Positions 17,865 through 30,622 are shown, counted from the first letter of the stretch. The stretch: 64,000 nt of DNA from QHWT01 sp963755695 (GCA_963755695.1 CAVWLB010000008.1:1426001-1490000), one strand, 5' to 3'. Translations and numbers: made by a program. Notes: generated by a model from the letters alone, not told the origin.

Positions 17865-20819
17865 TTAGTGAGCTACGAGCAGCGCGACCGGCAGCCGCTC
17901 GAACAGCTGGCCGACGAAGAGCCACGAGCGCTCAGCGGTTGTGACCGGCTTCACCTCCGTGCCGGTGAAGGCATCGCGCCATCCGAGCGCTCCCAGCGAT
18001 GTGGGGAGGAGCACGCGTGAGGTCTTCCAGCGGTCCCCCAGCGGCAACGGACGGTCCCTGTCGACAAGCGGCAGCGTGAGGTGTGGAACGACGGCAATCA
18101 GGGCGCCCGCCTCGGCGTGCAGGCGGCCGAAAGCCAGCACCTGGGCCGGCACGGTCGACTCGACGTCCAGCGGCAGGTAGTCGCCTTCCAGGAAGAGATT
18201 GGCGGCATTCCGCCGCAGGCCGAGGCCGACGGCCGTGACGTACATCTTGATCGTGCCGTCCGCCCAGCGAGCAAGGAGTCGATCGATCGCGGGCCCACGA
18301 ACGTCCGCCGGCATGTGCGCAATCTCACAGCATTCGGCGAGCGCGAGGTTCCGCCGCGCAAAGTCGACGGGCCGCCGGTTGTCGGGATCGACGAGGCTGA
18401 AATCCCAGAGGTCAGTGCCCTGATAGAAGTCCGGCACCCCGGGTGACGCGATCTTGGCGACCACCTGCGCGAGCGAATTGATCATCCCGCAGCGCGCGAT
18501 CCGCTGCTGGAACGGCAGAAACGCCCGCAGAAACTTTTTGCCGGCATCCCGGCTCAGCACCCTGGCGATGAAGGTGGAGACGGCGCCTTCATAGGCCTCA
18601 TTTGGGTTGATCCAGCTCGAATGCAGCTTGGCTTCCTTGACCGCCTTGTTCATGTACGCCTGCATTCTGGGGACCAGGTCATCAGGCATCCTGCTCGCGT
18701 CGGTGACTTCGGGCGGCCACATTCCGAGCAACGCCTGATAGAAACGGTATTCGTCGTTACGATCCGGCGCCGGCTCACCATCGATGATCGGCCGCAATGC
18801 CCGGTTGACGCGCATCCACCGCGAGACTTCCCGGCCCCATTCGTCGGGCAGCTCCGAGATCACGTCGATGCGCGTGCGCACGTCTTCGCCGACCTTGGTG
18901 TCGTGCGTCGCGGTTGCCAGCATCTCGTACGGCCAGTCGCTACGCCGCAGCAGGCTGATCTCGTGGAACTCGCGGCCGGAGTATCCGAATTTCGACGGAT
19001 CACCGCCGACTTCGTTCAGCGACAGCAGCAGGTTGTAGCGATAGAAGGCGGTGTCCTCGAGCCCTTTCGCCTGCAGCGGACCGGTGTACTGCTGAAATTT
19101 CATCGCGAAGCGGAGACGCGCCGCAACCTCCGCTCCATCCGCGGGCGGATAGCCGGGACCGCGGCGATTCCTTGTGCTGGCGCTGCCAGGATCGTCCGGG
19201 TCGCGCGGCAACACGACCTCTCGGAAGAAATCGAAAATCGTCGGGTCCATCGCCGGGTTGCGCCGGCGGGCGCGGACGATCCCGTGTTCGATGACGGCTC
19301 TGTCCTCTGGCGACCAGCCTTCCTCGGTGACGTAGGTGCGGTACGCAGGAAAGCACGCCACCACCTCGACGATCGCATCGCGCAGGCTGTTGAGCGTGAA
19401 GTCCCGCGACTTCCGGTTGCTCTCGCTGATTCGATTGAGCATCTCGGCAAGCACGTTCAGTTCGCTTGCCATCGAGGTGTCCATGATCAATCGCTTCGCT
19501 TCGTAGAGGAGGTCGTCGAAGCTCCCGGTCCAGCCGGTCACCTTCGTATACACCCGGCGCATCCGCCTCGCGTTTGCGGTATTCACGAACAGGCCGTTCA
19601 CCTGATTCAGGAAGTTGTAGCCGGTCGTGCCGTGGACGCCCCAGCCGGAAGGCAGCCGTTCGCGTCCAGACAGGATCTTCTCGGCGACAACGTAGAGCGG
19701 ACGAGAGCCCTCAACGCGGTCGATATTCCACGCGCTTGCCGCGAGATCCTGGAGCATGTCGAAGTAGCCCGCGGGATCGAACAGGCCGTCCGGATGATCC
19801 ACGCGGACCCCAGTGACGCGTCCTTCGCTCAGGAGTCGTGCCAGCAGATGATGAATGGCGTTGAAGACTGGTGAATCCTCCACTCGAAGTCCCGCGAGTG
19901 CGTTGATGTCGAAGAAGCGCCGGTAATTGATTTCGTGCGACGCGGTGCGCCAGTAAGCGAGCCGGTAGGCCTGTTCTTCGAGCAGCTCGTGCAACGCGTC
20001 GAACGATTCCGGCCGGCCGGTCACGCCGTTGAACTCGCGAATCGCTTCTTCGATGTGCTGCCGGATGCGCGGAGATTCTTCGGCGAGCCGGCGCAGGCGC
20101 CCGCGCGCCACTTCACTTTCGCGGTACCGCTCTTCAGTGCCTTCGGGCGAGCCTTCCGTGTACGGCGGCATCTTGTGCAGAGCGGTCGTAATGCTCAGGA
20201 ACTCGAGCAGCTGCGGATCGGATGCGCCGAGATCCTGGGTCAGCTTGGTAAGGCCGGTGCGATACACGCGCGGCGCCTGGCGCGGGTTGATGGGAAGCGA
20301 CTGATCGAAGTAGGTGAGCGCGAGCTGGCCTTCTCGAAACTGGAGCTGCAGCTCTCCGCGCTCGAGCACCTGGCCGTATTGATCGCCGAGAATCGGCAGC
20401 AGCAGTTTGCGTTTCAGCTCGCGCTTGATTGGATTCCAGTCGATGTCGAAGAATCGCGCCGAGCGCGCGCTCGGGCCGTTCTCCAGCACGTCGCGCCACC
20501 ACGGATTGGTGGCGGTACTGATCCCCATGTGGTTGGGCACGAAGTCGACCACGTGCTGGAGGCCCGCTTCGCGGATGGCATCGGTGAACGCGGTGTGCGC
20601 GTCGGGGCCGCCGAGCTCGGGGTTGATCGCGTTGTGATCGTGAACGTCATAGCCGTGCCGGCTGCCCGGTTCCGCGGCGAAGTACGGCGAGGTGTAGACC
20701 GCACCGATCCCGAGCCGCTGCAGGTAGGTCACGACATCACGCGCGGCGGTGAGTGGAAACTCGCCGTGCACCTGCAACCGATAGGTGCTCGATGGAACGA
20801 AACGCGGGCGCTCTGCCAT
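17865..20819 (-). CDS. treY: Malto-oligosyltrehalose synthase
   Basis: 984 aa GH13 intramolecular transglucosidase converting the reducing end of maltodextrins into a trehalosyl end. Start ATG 20819 (MAERPRFVPSSTYRLQ) is preferred over a longer frame that runs through the intergenic repeat. Key motifs: YLQRLGIGAVYTSPYF, HVVDFVPNHMG, GVRVDHPDGLFDP (nucleophile Asp), YVVAEKILSGRE (acid/base Glu), GTTGYNFLN and ATATHDTKVGEDVR (transition-state Asp). Last gene of the glycogen-trehalose block; it lies 193 nt after treZ with a repeat between. Confidence 0.95.
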   Translation of the reverse strand: MAERPRFVPSSTYRLQVHGEFPLTAARDVVTYLQRLGIGAVYTSPYFAAEPGSRHGYDVHDHNAINPELGGPDAHTAFTDAIREAGLQHVVDFVPNHMGISTATNPWWRDVLENGPSARSARFFDIDWNPIKRELKRKLLLPILGDQYGQVLERGELQLQFREGQLALTYFDQSLPINPRQAPRVYRTGLTKLTQDLGASDPQLLEFLSITTALHKMPPYTEGSPEGTEERYRESEVARGRLRRLAEESPRIRQHIEEAIREFNGVTGRPESFDALHELLEEQAYRLAYWRTASHEINYRRFFDINALAGLRVEDSPVFNAIHHLLARLLSEGRVTGVRVDHPDGLFDPAGYFDMLQDLAASAWNIDRVEGSRPLYVVAEKILSGRERLPSGWGVHGTTGYNFLNQVNGLFVNTANARRMRRVYTKVTGWTGSFDDLLYEAKRLIMDTSMASELNVLAEMLNRISESNRKSRDFTLNSLRDAIVEVVACFPAYRTYVTEEGWSPEDRAVIEHGIVRARRRNPAMDPTIFDFFREVVLPRDPDDPGSASTRNRRGPGYPPADGAEVAARLRFAMKFQQYTGPLQAKGLEDTAFYRYNLLLSLNEVGGDPSKFGYSGREFHEISLLRRSDWPYEMLATATHDTKVGEDVRTRIDVISELPDEWGREVSRWMRVNRALRPIIDGEPAPDRNDEYRFYQALLGMWPPEVTDASRMPDDLVPRMQAYMNKAVKEAKLHSSWINPNEAYEGAVSTFIARVLSRDAGKKFLRAFLPFQQRIARCGMINSLAQVVAKIASPGVPDFYQGTDLWDFSLVDPDNRRPVDFARRNLALAECCEIAHMPADVRGPAIDRLLARWADGTIKMYVTAVGLGLRRNAANLFLEGDYLPLDVESTVPAQVLAFGRLHAEAGALIAVVPHLTLPLVDRDRPLPLGDRWKTSRVLLPTSLGALGWRDAFTGTEVKPVTTAERSWLFVGQLFERLPVALLVAH

Positions 20820-20876
20820 TTCAAATCGAAGCGGTCGAAGGGGGAGCGAAGGGATCCGGATAATCCAAGGGAATTC

Positions 20877-20985
20877 GGCGATCTGGTAATTTGATGACTT
20901 GGTGATTCGGGGGCCTGGCGGCAAATCACCAATTTACTGAATCACCAATTCACTGAATCACCAATTCACCAAATCATCATAATTG
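20877..20985. repeat. Seven/eight-nt intergenic repeat (AATCACC/ATTCACT)
   Basis: Units like aatcaccaattcactg repeat with 7-8-nt spacing at 20924-20978; the opposite sense (ctggtaatttgatgacttgg) occurs at 20883-20902, so the element can fold into a hairpin between treZ and treY. Confidence 0.65.
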
Positions 20986-21012
20986 TGATTCTGGCTTCTC
21001 CGAAGCCTTCGC

Positions 21013-22872
21013 TCAGGCCTTCGATTCCTTCGATTGTAGAATCACCGCCCCAGCACGAACGAAATCGATGGTGCCGCGCGCGAGATCGATTCGCGGCGGT
21101 TGGGCGTCAGACGCAAAGGGCGTGTCCTCGGTCGTCAGGCAGGTGCGCCAGGGCCCGCTGTCAACGAGAGCGGCGCGCAGATCGACCCGGCCGGCGTCAT
21201 GCAGCCGGCAACAGATGACGAAACGCGCCTCCTGATCCATCCGGCGCATGACGATCGTGCAGTCGTCGATCGCGTCGGCTTCGCACTCGTAGGCAGTGCT
21301 TGCGTGCAGTGCCGGATGCCGAGCGCGAAGCGCCAGCAGCGCCCGGTGCAGTTCGAGGCTGGTCGAATGGCGCGGAGCGGCGAGTTCGCTCCAGCGGAGC
21401 CGGCTGGCGTCGAACGTCTCGTCGGCCTGTGGATCGGGAATACGATCGGCGGCGCCGGTAGCGGCGAATCCCGGAAAGTCCCTGAACTCGCGTCGCCGCC
21501 CTTCCACCACTCTCCGCCCCAGATCGGGCTCGAAGTCGGTGAAGAAGAGAAACGGGGTGCTGGCCGCCCACTCCTGGCCCATGAAGAGCAGCGGCGTCAT
21601 CGGCGCGACGAGCAGGATGACCACCGCGGCGCGCCACGACGCGCTGTCGATCGTGTGGTCGAGCCGGTCACCGAAGGCCCGGTTGCCAATCTGGTCGTGA
21701 TTCTGGACACAGATCACGCAGCGTCGCATCTCGACCGCTGACGGATCGGTGCCTCGTGGGCCTTCCTGGTGACGCGAGTGCTGCCCGACGAACAGCCAGC
21801 CACGGCGAAGCGTCTCGGCCAGTTCCCCCGCGGTGCCGGTGTAGTCGACATAGTAGCCGTGCGAATCGCCGGCCAGTGCGCTGCGGAGCACGTGATGGAG
21901 ATCGTCGGCCCAGACGCCGTCGAGGTCCCATCCACCGCGCGCCGGGTCCAGCACCATCTCGGCGAGGTTCCGATGATCCTCGGCGAACACGAACGGCCGT
22001 GGCGTGCGGGCGTTGTGAATCCGTTCGGCCAGCTCCGCCACGAACGGACGGCGGTTGGTATCGATCAATGTATGCGTCGCATCGAGCCGCAGACCATCCA
22101 CGTGATACTCGTGGATCCAGTGCAGCGCGTTTTCAATCAGCAGCTGTCGCACCTGCTCGCACCCGGTGTCATCGAGGTTCACCGCGTCGCCCCATGGCGT
22201 CGCGTGCTTTTCGGTGAAGAATTGCCGGCTGAATTGCGGGAGATAGGCGCCTTCCGGGCCGAGGTGATTGTAGACGACGTCGAGGATGACGCCGAGGCCG
22301 GCGCGATGTGCGCGGTCGACGAGCGCGCGCAACTCATCTGGACGCCCGTACGCGCGCGAGGGCGCAAAGAGTGTCACCCCGTCGTAACCCCAGTTGCGCC
22401 GGCCGGGGAAGTCTGCCACCGGCATCAACTCCACGGCGGTGACGCCGAGGCTGCGCAGGTAATCCAGACGAGCAGCGACGTCGGCAAAGGTGCCGCGTCC
22501 AGCGAACGTGCCCACGTGCAATTCGTAGATGACGAGCGTCGCGGGATCGAGGCCGTGCCAGCCCTCGTCAGTCCATTGAAAGCGCCGCGGATCGATCACC
22601 TCGGACCACGCGTGCACGCCGTCAGGTTGAAAGCGGCTCGCCGGATCCGGCCGCGGCTGGCCGCCGTCGAGCGAGTAGGCATAGCGCGCACCGGCCGCGA
22701 CGTCGGGAAGCTCGATCTCCCAGATGCCATGCGTCGAACGGACCGGCTGGTGGATGGCCGTGCCGGCATTGCCGGTCACGTGCAGATGCAAATCACGCGG
22801 GGCGGTTGCCCACACCCGGAACCGGGTCGCACCGTCCGTCGGGACGGCGCCGAAGAACGGACGCCAGGTCAC
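21013..22872 (-). CDS. treZ: Malto-oligosyltrehalose trehalohydrolase
   Basis: 619 aa from GTG 22872 (TWRPFFGAVPTDGATRFRVW). N-terminal E-set/CBM48-like domain, then GH13 barrel: LVIYELHVGTFAGRGTF, VILDVVYNHLGPEG, VDGLRLDATHTLID (nucleophile), FVFAEDHRN (acid/base), CVQNHDQIGNRA (third Asp). Releases trehalose from the TreY product. Its start overlaps the stop of treS/mak (22869-22872). Sequence upstream of 22872 in the same frame lies within treS/mak and is not coding. Confidence 0.95.
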   Translation of the reverse strand: MTWRPFFGAVPTDGATRFRVWATAPRDLHLHVTGNAGTAIHQPVRSTHGIWEIELPDVAAGARYAYSLDGGQPRPDPASRFQPDGVHAWSEVIDPRRFQWTDEGWHGLDPATLVIYELHVGTFAGRGTFADVAARLDYLRSLGVTAVELMPVADFPGRRNWGYDGVTLFAPSRAYGRPDELRALVDRAHRAGLGVILDVVYNHLGPEGAYLPQFSRQFFTEKHATPWGDAVNLDDTGCEQVRQLLIENALHWIHEYHVDGLRLDATHTLIDTNRRPFVAELAERIHNARTPRPFVFAEDHRNLAEMVLDPARGGWDLDGVWADDLHHVLRSALAGDSHGYYVDYTGTAGELAETLRRGWLFVGQHSRHQEGPRGTDPSAVEMRRCVICVQNHDQIGNRAFGDRLDHTIDSASWRAAVVILLVAPMTPLLFMGQEWAASTPFLFFTDFEPDLGRRVVEGRRREFRDFPGFAATGAADRIPDPQADETFDASRLRWSELAAPRHSTSLELHRALLALRARHPALHASTAYECEADAIDDCTIVMRRMDQEARFVICCRLHDAGRVDLRAALVDSGPWRTCLTTEDTPFASDAQPPRIDLARGTIDFVRAGAVILQSKESKA

Positions 22873-25800
22873 ACCAGCTCCAGAATGCCGTGGAGCGGGA
22901 TGCGCACCCAGTCGGGACGATTGTTCAATTCGTAGTTCAGCTCGTAGTACGCCTTGTCGAGCAGAAACAGATCGAGCAGCGTGAGGCGCTGGATTGGATC
23001 GATCGGCAGAAAGGCGGCTCCCTCGGCGACCGCGAGATATCCCCTGAGGAAGGCGGCGCTGCTCCAGGTCTTCCACGCCCGTGCCCACAGCTCGAGCCGA
23101 TCGAAGGAGGACTGGCGGTTGTGGGTGTGCGCGAACAACCCGGCGTAGGCCGCGTAACCGAACGATCGCAACATGCCGGCGACGTCCTTCAGCGGCGATT
23201 CCTTCTGGCGCCGTTCGGCTAGCGCACGTCCCGGCTCCCCCTCGAAGTCGAGCACGTAAAAGTCCCCTTCGGCCCACAGGACCTGGCCGAGGTGATAGTC
23301 ACCGTGCACTCGCGCCCGTGCCGCCGTGAACTCGAGCTCACGCTTCGACTGAAGCGACGCAATCACGGTGTGGCTCTTGCCGAGCAGATCCTTGGCTGCC
23401 GACGCGATGTCGGCAGGGAGGATCTCGAGCCGTTCTTCGAGCAGCGCGTTGGCGCGGCGGGTCTGAGCCACGGCGTCCGTGACCAGGCGATCGACGTCCT
23501 CGCGCGTGAACGGCGCCGGCGCGAAGGCCACGCCGTTCGAATCGGATGCCAGCGCAAGGTGCAGTTCCGCGGTTCGCCGGCCGAGCGTCTGGGCGCTGTC
23601 GATGAACGCGCCGGCAAGCTCGCTGATGACGGGTGGCGTAGCCAGATTTGCCAGCGCCAGCGGGTGCGTGGGCAGCAGCAGGTCCTCTGACGGCGTGCCC
23701 TGGCCCTCGACCACCTCGAAGAATCGCCCCAGTTCGCCGAGCGCGTAGGTCCAGCCGTCTGCCTGGCTCGCGACGAATTCCTGGGCGACGGCCAGATGGG
23801 TGATGCCCTCGCCGGCCGGCTGATACTCGAGCGCTGCCGCGACCCGCGGCACGCGATGGAACGAGGTGTTCGAGGTGAGATACTCGCCGATCTCCACGTC
23901 CGGATTGGGGCCGGTTTCGATGCGGCGGAACAGCTTCACGATCAGCCGTTCGCCGAAGGTCACCGACGTGTTGCTCTGTTCCACGGTCAGGCGCCGGGCA
24001 GGCAACGGACCTTCGCCACGAAGCGTCGTGAAGGCGCCGGTACGACGCGGGCGAACGACGCCGCGCTTCGTGCTCGCGTCGCTTCGATCGAGCAGCCGCA
24101 GCAACGCCGGACCGAATGTCTCGTCACCGACGGCGTCGGCGACCAGCCCTTTGCGCGCGCCGGTGACTCGCGCCATGGCCAGATGGCTCGTATTCGCCAG
24201 CAGGGAGTCCGCCACGCCGTCCGTAAGGATCGAGAGCGGCAGGAAGTACCGCTCGCGGCCGCCGTCGTGATATTCGACCTCCACGATGGTCAGGAAGAGC
24301 GGATGCGGCCCGCGCTCGGCGACGCCCCAGTCGATTACCCGGGCCGCACGAATCGACCGCGCCTTGCCGCTGAACCAACGCTGCCGCAGCAGGAACGGCA
24401 CCAGCGCCTCGCGTTCGATCAACGTGCGCACGTTGCCTTCGAGCAGCGTTTCCCACGCCACGCCCATGAAGAAAGCCGGCAGATGATCCGGCGGGGCGGC
24501 GGCCTCGGAGGCCAGGCGCGCGCCGACCGTGGTCGGCGCCTGCTGCAGGCGGAACCAGAAGTACGAATACGGACTGAGCGTGAGGAAGTAGGGCAGCTCG
24601 CCGATCCGCGGAAACTCGGTGAGTCCCAGCATCTCCACAGGCGTCATGCCCTTGAAGGCCGAGAGGTCGAGTTCTACAGGCTGCACCGAACGCGACAGAT
24701 TGGCGACGCACAGAATCAGCTCCTCCTCGTAGCGCCGGACGTAGGCGAGGATCTTCCGGTTATGCGCGGACAGAAAGTCGAGTGTGCCGCGGCCGAAGAC
24801 CTTGGACTGTTTACGCAGGCCGATCATCCGCTTCATCCAATTGAGCAGTGAGTAGGGCATGCGCTCCTGGGCCTCGACGTTGATCGACTGGTAGCCGTGC
24901 ACCGCATCCATGATCGGTGGCGCGTAGAGTTGCGCGGGATCGGCGCGCGAGAACCCGCCGTTGCGATCCCCGGTCCATTGCATCGGCGTCCTGACCCCGT
25001 TGCGATCGCCGAGATAGATGTTGTCCCCCATCCCGATCTCGTCGCCGTAGTAGATCACCGGTGTGCCGGGAAACGAGAAGAGCAGCGAGTTCATCAACTC
25101 GATGCGCCGACGGCTGTTCTCCATCAGCGGCGCCAGGCGGCGCCTGATGCCGACGTTGATCCGCGCCTTGGGGTCAACGGCATACGCCTGATACATGTAA
25201 TCGCGTTCCTCGTCGGTGACCATCTCGAGCGTCAGCTCGTCGTGATTCCGGAGGAACAGGCCCCACTGGCAGTTGTCCGGGATGTCCGGCGTCTGCCGCA
25301 GAATCTCGGTGATCGGATGCCGATCTTCCTGCCGGATGCCCATGAACATGCGCGGCATCAGCGGGAAATGGAATGCCATGTGGCACTCGTCACCGTCGCC
25401 GAAATACGGACGCACGTCGGCCGGCCACTGATTCGCTTCCGCGATCAGCATGCGATCGGAATACCTCGCGTCGAGCGCGCTGCGCATGAGACGGAGGATC
25501 GCGTGCGTTTCCGGCAGGTTCTCGCAGATCGTGCCCTCGCGCTCGATCAGGTACGGGACGGCGTCCAGTCGCAGGCCATCCACACCCCGATCCAGCCAGA
25601 ACTGCATCACCTTGATCAGCGCGTCGATCACCTGAGGATTGTCGAAATTGAGATCCGGCTGGTGATGGAAGAAGCGGTGCCAGTAGTACGCCTTTGCCGT
25701 GTCGTCCCACGACCAGTTCGATGTTTCCGTGTCGGTGAAGATGATCCGGACCCCTTCGTACTTCCGGTTGGTATCGCTCCACACGTAGAAATCACGCTCC

Positions 25801-26168
25801 GGTGATCCGGCGGGTGCGCGGCGTGCCGCCTGGAACCACGGGTGGTGGTCGGAGGTGTGGTTGATGACCAGCTCGGTGATGACGCGGATGTCGCGCTTGT
25901 GCGCTTCATCCATGAAGCGCTCGAAATCCGCCAGCGTTCCGTAGCTGGGATGGATGTTCTCGTAGTCGGCGATGTCGTAGCCATCGTCGCGCAGCGGCGA
26001 GGGATAGAAGGGCAGCAGCCAGAGGCAGTTCACGCCGAGGCCCTGGAGGTAGTCGAGCCGGCTGGTCAGGCCGGCGAAATCGCCGATGCCGTCGTTGTTG
26101 CTGTCGAAGAACGCACGGACGTGCGCCTCGTAGATGACGGCATCCTTGTACCACTGAGCATCAGGCAT
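22869..26168 (-). CDS. treS: Trehalose synthase-maltokinase fusion
   Basis: 1099 aa from ATG 26168 (MPDAQWYKDAVIYEAHVRAF). Residues 1 to about 545 are GH13 TreS, isomerising trehalose and maltose: VITELVINHTSDHH, DGLRLDAVPYLIE (nucleophile), LIAEANQWPADV (acid/base), FLRNHDELTLE. Residues about 570-1099 are a Pep2/Mak maltokinase making maltose 1-phosphate with ATP: LRQRWFSGKARSI, VKLFRRIETGPNPDVEIGEY and the catalytic RVHGDYHLGQVLW. It feeds GlgE directly. Start lies inside the last codons of glgE; stop overlaps treZ. The fused form is known in several bacteria. Confidence 0.95.
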   Translation of the reverse strand: MPDAQWYKDAVIYEAHVRAFFDSNNDGIGDFAGLTSRLDYLQGLGVNCLWLLPFYPSPLRDDGYDIADYENIHPSYGTLADFERFMDEAHKRDIRVITELVINHTSDHHPWFQAARRAPAGSPERDFYVWSDTNRKYEGVRIIFTDTETSNWSWDDTAKAYYWHRFFHHQPDLNFDNPQVIDALIKVMQFWLDRGVDGLRLDAVPYLIEREGTICENLPETHAILRLMRSALDARYSDRMLIAEANQWPADVRPYFGDGDECHMAFHFPLMPRMFMGIRQEDRHPITEILRQTPDIPDNCQWGLFLRNHDELTLEMVTDEERDYMYQAYAVDPKARINVGIRRRLAPLMENSRRRIELMNSLLFSFPGTPVIYYGDEIGMGDNIYLGDRNGVRTPMQWTGDRNGGFSRADPAQLYAPPIMDAVHGYQSINVEAQERMPYSLLNWMKRMIGLRKQSKVFGRGTLDFLSAHNRKILAYVRRYEEELILCVANLSRSVQPVELDLSAFKGMTPVEMLGLTEFPRIGELPYFLTLSPYSYFWFRLQQAPTTVGARLASEAAAPPDHLPAFFMGVAWETLLEGNVRTLIEREALVPFLLRQRWFSGKARSIRAARVIDWGVAERGPHPLFLTIVEVEYHDGGRERYFLPLSILTDGVADSLLANTSHLAMARVTGARKGLVADAVGDETFGPALLRLLDRSDASTKRGVVRPRRTGAFTTLRGEGPLPARRLTVEQSNTSVTFGERLIVKLFRRIETGPNPDVEIGEYLTSNTSFHRVPRVAAALEYQPAGEGITHLAVAQEFVASQADGWTYALGELGRFFEVVEGQGTPSEDLLLPTHPLALANLATPPVISELAGAFIDSAQTLGRRTAELHLALASDSNGVAFAPAPFTREDVDRLVTDAVAQTRRANALLEERLEILPADIASAAKDLLGKSHTVIASLQSKRELEFTAARARVHGDYHLGQVLWAEGDFYVLDFEGEPGRALAERRQKESPLKDVAGMLRSFGYAAYAGLFAHTHNRQSSFDRLELWARAWKTWSSAAFLRGYLAVAEGAAFLPIDPIQRLTLLDLFLLDKAYYELNYELNNRPDWVRIPLHGILELV

Positions 26169-28182
26169 GGGTCGGAGGTCGGACGCGGATCGCGAGAATA
26201 TGCGCGGTGCGGATGCCGGGGTCGAGACGGACGTAGTTCCATTCGCCGCGCCAGTAGTAGGTTTCGTCGGTGAGGACATCGTGCGCCTCGATGGTCTGCG
26301 ACGGGCCGATACGCCAGTCCTCGAGCGGCAGCTGGATCCAGCCGTGCTGCATGCTGAACGGATCCAGGTTGACCGCGACGAGGACGATGTCGGAGGCGTC
26401 TTCGGTGCGCTTGCTGTAGCAAATCAGGAACGGATTGTCGGTCCGGTGGAACCCCAGCCCGCGATCGCTCTGCAGCGCCGGGTGTTCGTGACGCACCCGG
26501 TTGACGATCGCGATCATCTCGGCCAGGCTCTCGGCCTGCTCGAAATTGCGCGGCTTGATCTGGTACTTCTCCGAATCGAGGTACTCTTCACTGCCGGGCC
26601 TGACCGGCGTGTTCTCGCACAATTCGAATCCGCTGTAGATCCCGTAGCTGGCGCCCAGCGTCGCGGCCAGGACGAGGCGCGCCTGAAACGCCGGCCGACC
26701 GCCGTGCTGCAGATACTCGTGAAGGATGTCGGGCGTATTCGCGAAGAGGTTCGGTCGCATGTACTCGCCGACCTCGGTCTGGGTCAGCTCGGTGAAGTAT
26801 TCGGTCAGCTCTTCTTTCGAGTTGCGCCAGGTGAAGTACCAGTACGACTGCGAGAACCCCGCCTTTGCGAGATAGCGCATGACCTTCGGCCGGGTGAACG
26901 CTTCCGACAGGAAGATCGTGTCCGGGTACTTCTTCTTGATTTCGGCGAGCGCCCACTGCCAGAAACGGAACGGCTTGGTGTGCGGGTTGTCCACCCGGAA
27001 GATCGTGACGCCGTGCGCGGCCCAGAACTCGATGACGCTCCTGAGTTCGTGCCAGAGCCCGGCCCAATCCTCGGACTCGAAGTCGAACGGATAGATGTCC
27101 TGGTACTTCTTCGGCGGATTCTCCGCGTACTTGATCGTTCCGTCGGGCCGGTGCCGGAACCACGACGGGTGCTCCTTCACGTACGGATGATCGGGTGATG
27201 CCTGGAACGCGATGTCCAGGGCGATCTCGAGGCCGTGGCGCTCTGCCGCCTTGACGAATCGATCGAAGTCCTCGAGCGTCCCGAGCCCTGGCTCGATCGC
27301 TTTGTGCCCGCCTTCCGCCGCGCCGATCGCCCAGGGACTGCCGGGATCGCCCGGCTCAGGCATCAGCGAATTGTTGCGCCCCTTACGAAAGCTGGTGCCG
27401 ATCGGGTGCACGGGGGGCAGATACAGCACGTCGAAACCCATCGCCGCGATATAGGGGAACCGCGCCGCGGCTTCATCGAGTGTCGCGCCGCGTGACGGGT
27501 CGGTCCCGGCTGATCGAGGGAACATCTCGTACCATGCGCCGAACCGCGCGCGCTCGCGTTCGACCATCACCGGGAACGGACGATCGCTTCGCGTCGCGCG
27601 GCTGCGGTCGTCGTAGCGGGCCATCAGCGTCTTGAGGTCCTCGGCGAGCGCGCCGGCGACGCGGGTTGCGGCATCCGTGGATGTATCTGCCAGAGCCGCC
27701 GCCTGCTCGGTCAGCCGCTTCTTGTCGTTGCCGCGCGCGCGCGCCGCGGCGCCACGAATGAGGCCGGCGCCTTCGAGGAGCTCGCTCGAGACGTCCTGTC
27801 CGGCCCCGACTTTCTTCGACATCGCGAGCCGCCAGCTTTCGAATTGATCGATCCACCCCTCGACGGCGTACTCATACGCCGTCATTTCGGTGATCCGAAA
27901 ACGGGCCCGCCAGCGATCGTTGCCGAGCGCCTCCATCGGCGTCTCGTTCCAGCGGTCCTGACCCTGCGGCCGCCACAGCACCACCGCCGTCAGCGCGTCG
28001 TGGCCGTCGGCAAACACGTCTGCCTCGACGATCACGTCTTCGCCGGGTGTTCGCTTGATGGGGAACTGGCCGCCATCCACCTGGGGCGTGATCCCCTCGA
28101 CGACGACCCGCCGACCGAGTTGCGGATCGAGCGCCGGGGCCTCAGGCGGTGCGGTCACGGCAGTTTGCTTGCGTTTGGCCAT
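26161..28182 (-). CDS. glgE: Alpha-1,4-glucan:maltose-1-phosphate maltosyltransferase
   Basis: 673 aa from ATG 28182 (MAKRKQTAV); starts at 28200 or 28206 are possible. Transfers maltosyl units from maltose 1-phosphate onto alpha-glucan. GH13_3 motifs: VLYLPPVHPIGTSFRKGRNN, IALDIAFQASPDHPY, TIFRVDNPHTKPFRFW (nucleophile Asp), TIFLSEAFTRPKVM (acid/base Glu), GIYSGFELCEN. The N-terminal DUF3416-like domain (RRVVVEGITPQVDGGQFPIK) is typical. With the TreS/Mak fusion next to it, the complete GlgE pathway from trehalose to glucan is encoded here. Confidence 0.95.
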   Translation of the reverse strand: MAKRKQTAVTAPPEAPALDPQLGRRVVVEGITPQVDGGQFPIKRTPGEDVIVEADVFADGHDALTAVVLWRPQGQDRWNETPMEALGNDRWRARFRITEMTAYEYAVEGWIDQFESWRLAMSKKVGAGQDVSSELLEGAGLIRGAAARARGNDKKRLTEQAAALADTSTDAATRVAGALAEDLKTLMARYDDRSRATRSDRPFPVMVERERARFGAWYEMFPRSAGTDPSRGATLDEAAARFPYIAAMGFDVLYLPPVHPIGTSFRKGRNNSLMPEPGDPGSPWAIGAAEGGHKAIEPGLGTLEDFDRFVKAAERHGLEIALDIAFQASPDHPYVKEHPSWFRHRPDGTIKYAENPPKKYQDIYPFDFESEDWAGLWHELRSVIEFWAAHGVTIFRVDNPHTKPFRFWQWALAEIKKKYPDTIFLSEAFTRPKVMRYLAKAGFSQSYWYFTWRNSKEELTEYFTELTQTEVGEYMRPNLFANTPDILHEYLQHGGRPAFQARLVLAATLGASYGIYSGFELCENTPVRPGSEEYLDSEKYQIKPRNFEQAESLAEMIAIVNRVRHEHPALQSDRGLGFHRTDNPFLICYSKRTEDASDIVLVAVNLDPFSMQHGWIQLPLEDWRIGPSQTIEAHDVLTDETYYWRGEWNYVRLDPGIRTAHILAIRVRPPTHA

Positions 28183-28218
28183 CTGTGCAGCACTTCTCAT
28201 TATCAATCCGCATCAATC

Positions 28219-28237
28219 CGCGTGGGGGTCCCACGCG
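28219..28237. terminator. GC-rich hairpin between glgX and glgE
   Basis: cgcgtgggggtcccacgcg folds into a near-perfect stem (GCGTGGG/CCCACGC with a short loop). No T-run is seen on the minus strand, so it may be an attenuating or stabilising stem instead of a terminator. Confidence 0.35.
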
Positions 28238-28362
28238 CTCGACCTCGCCGGCGCGCCTCGGCGCGCTTTCCTCCGGCGGCTCGGTCGGGCCGCCAGGCGC
28301 TTATGATGGCGCATGGGGCCCCCCACACGCTCGTGACACCGCGGGCGGGCCCATTGACGTCC

Positions 28363-30594
<2,232 letters not shown>

Positions 30595-30622
30595 GCGCGT
30601 GCACTCGGCCAGGCACACACGC

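Noticed and set aside
20820..20924. N-terminal extension of treY (MPPGPRITKS...)
   Set aside because: Encoded by the intergenic repeat; MAERPRF matches the normal start.
22873..23277. N-terminal extension of treZ
   Set aside because: Lies entirely inside treS/mak and has no family similarity; GTG 22872 gives the normal N-terminus.
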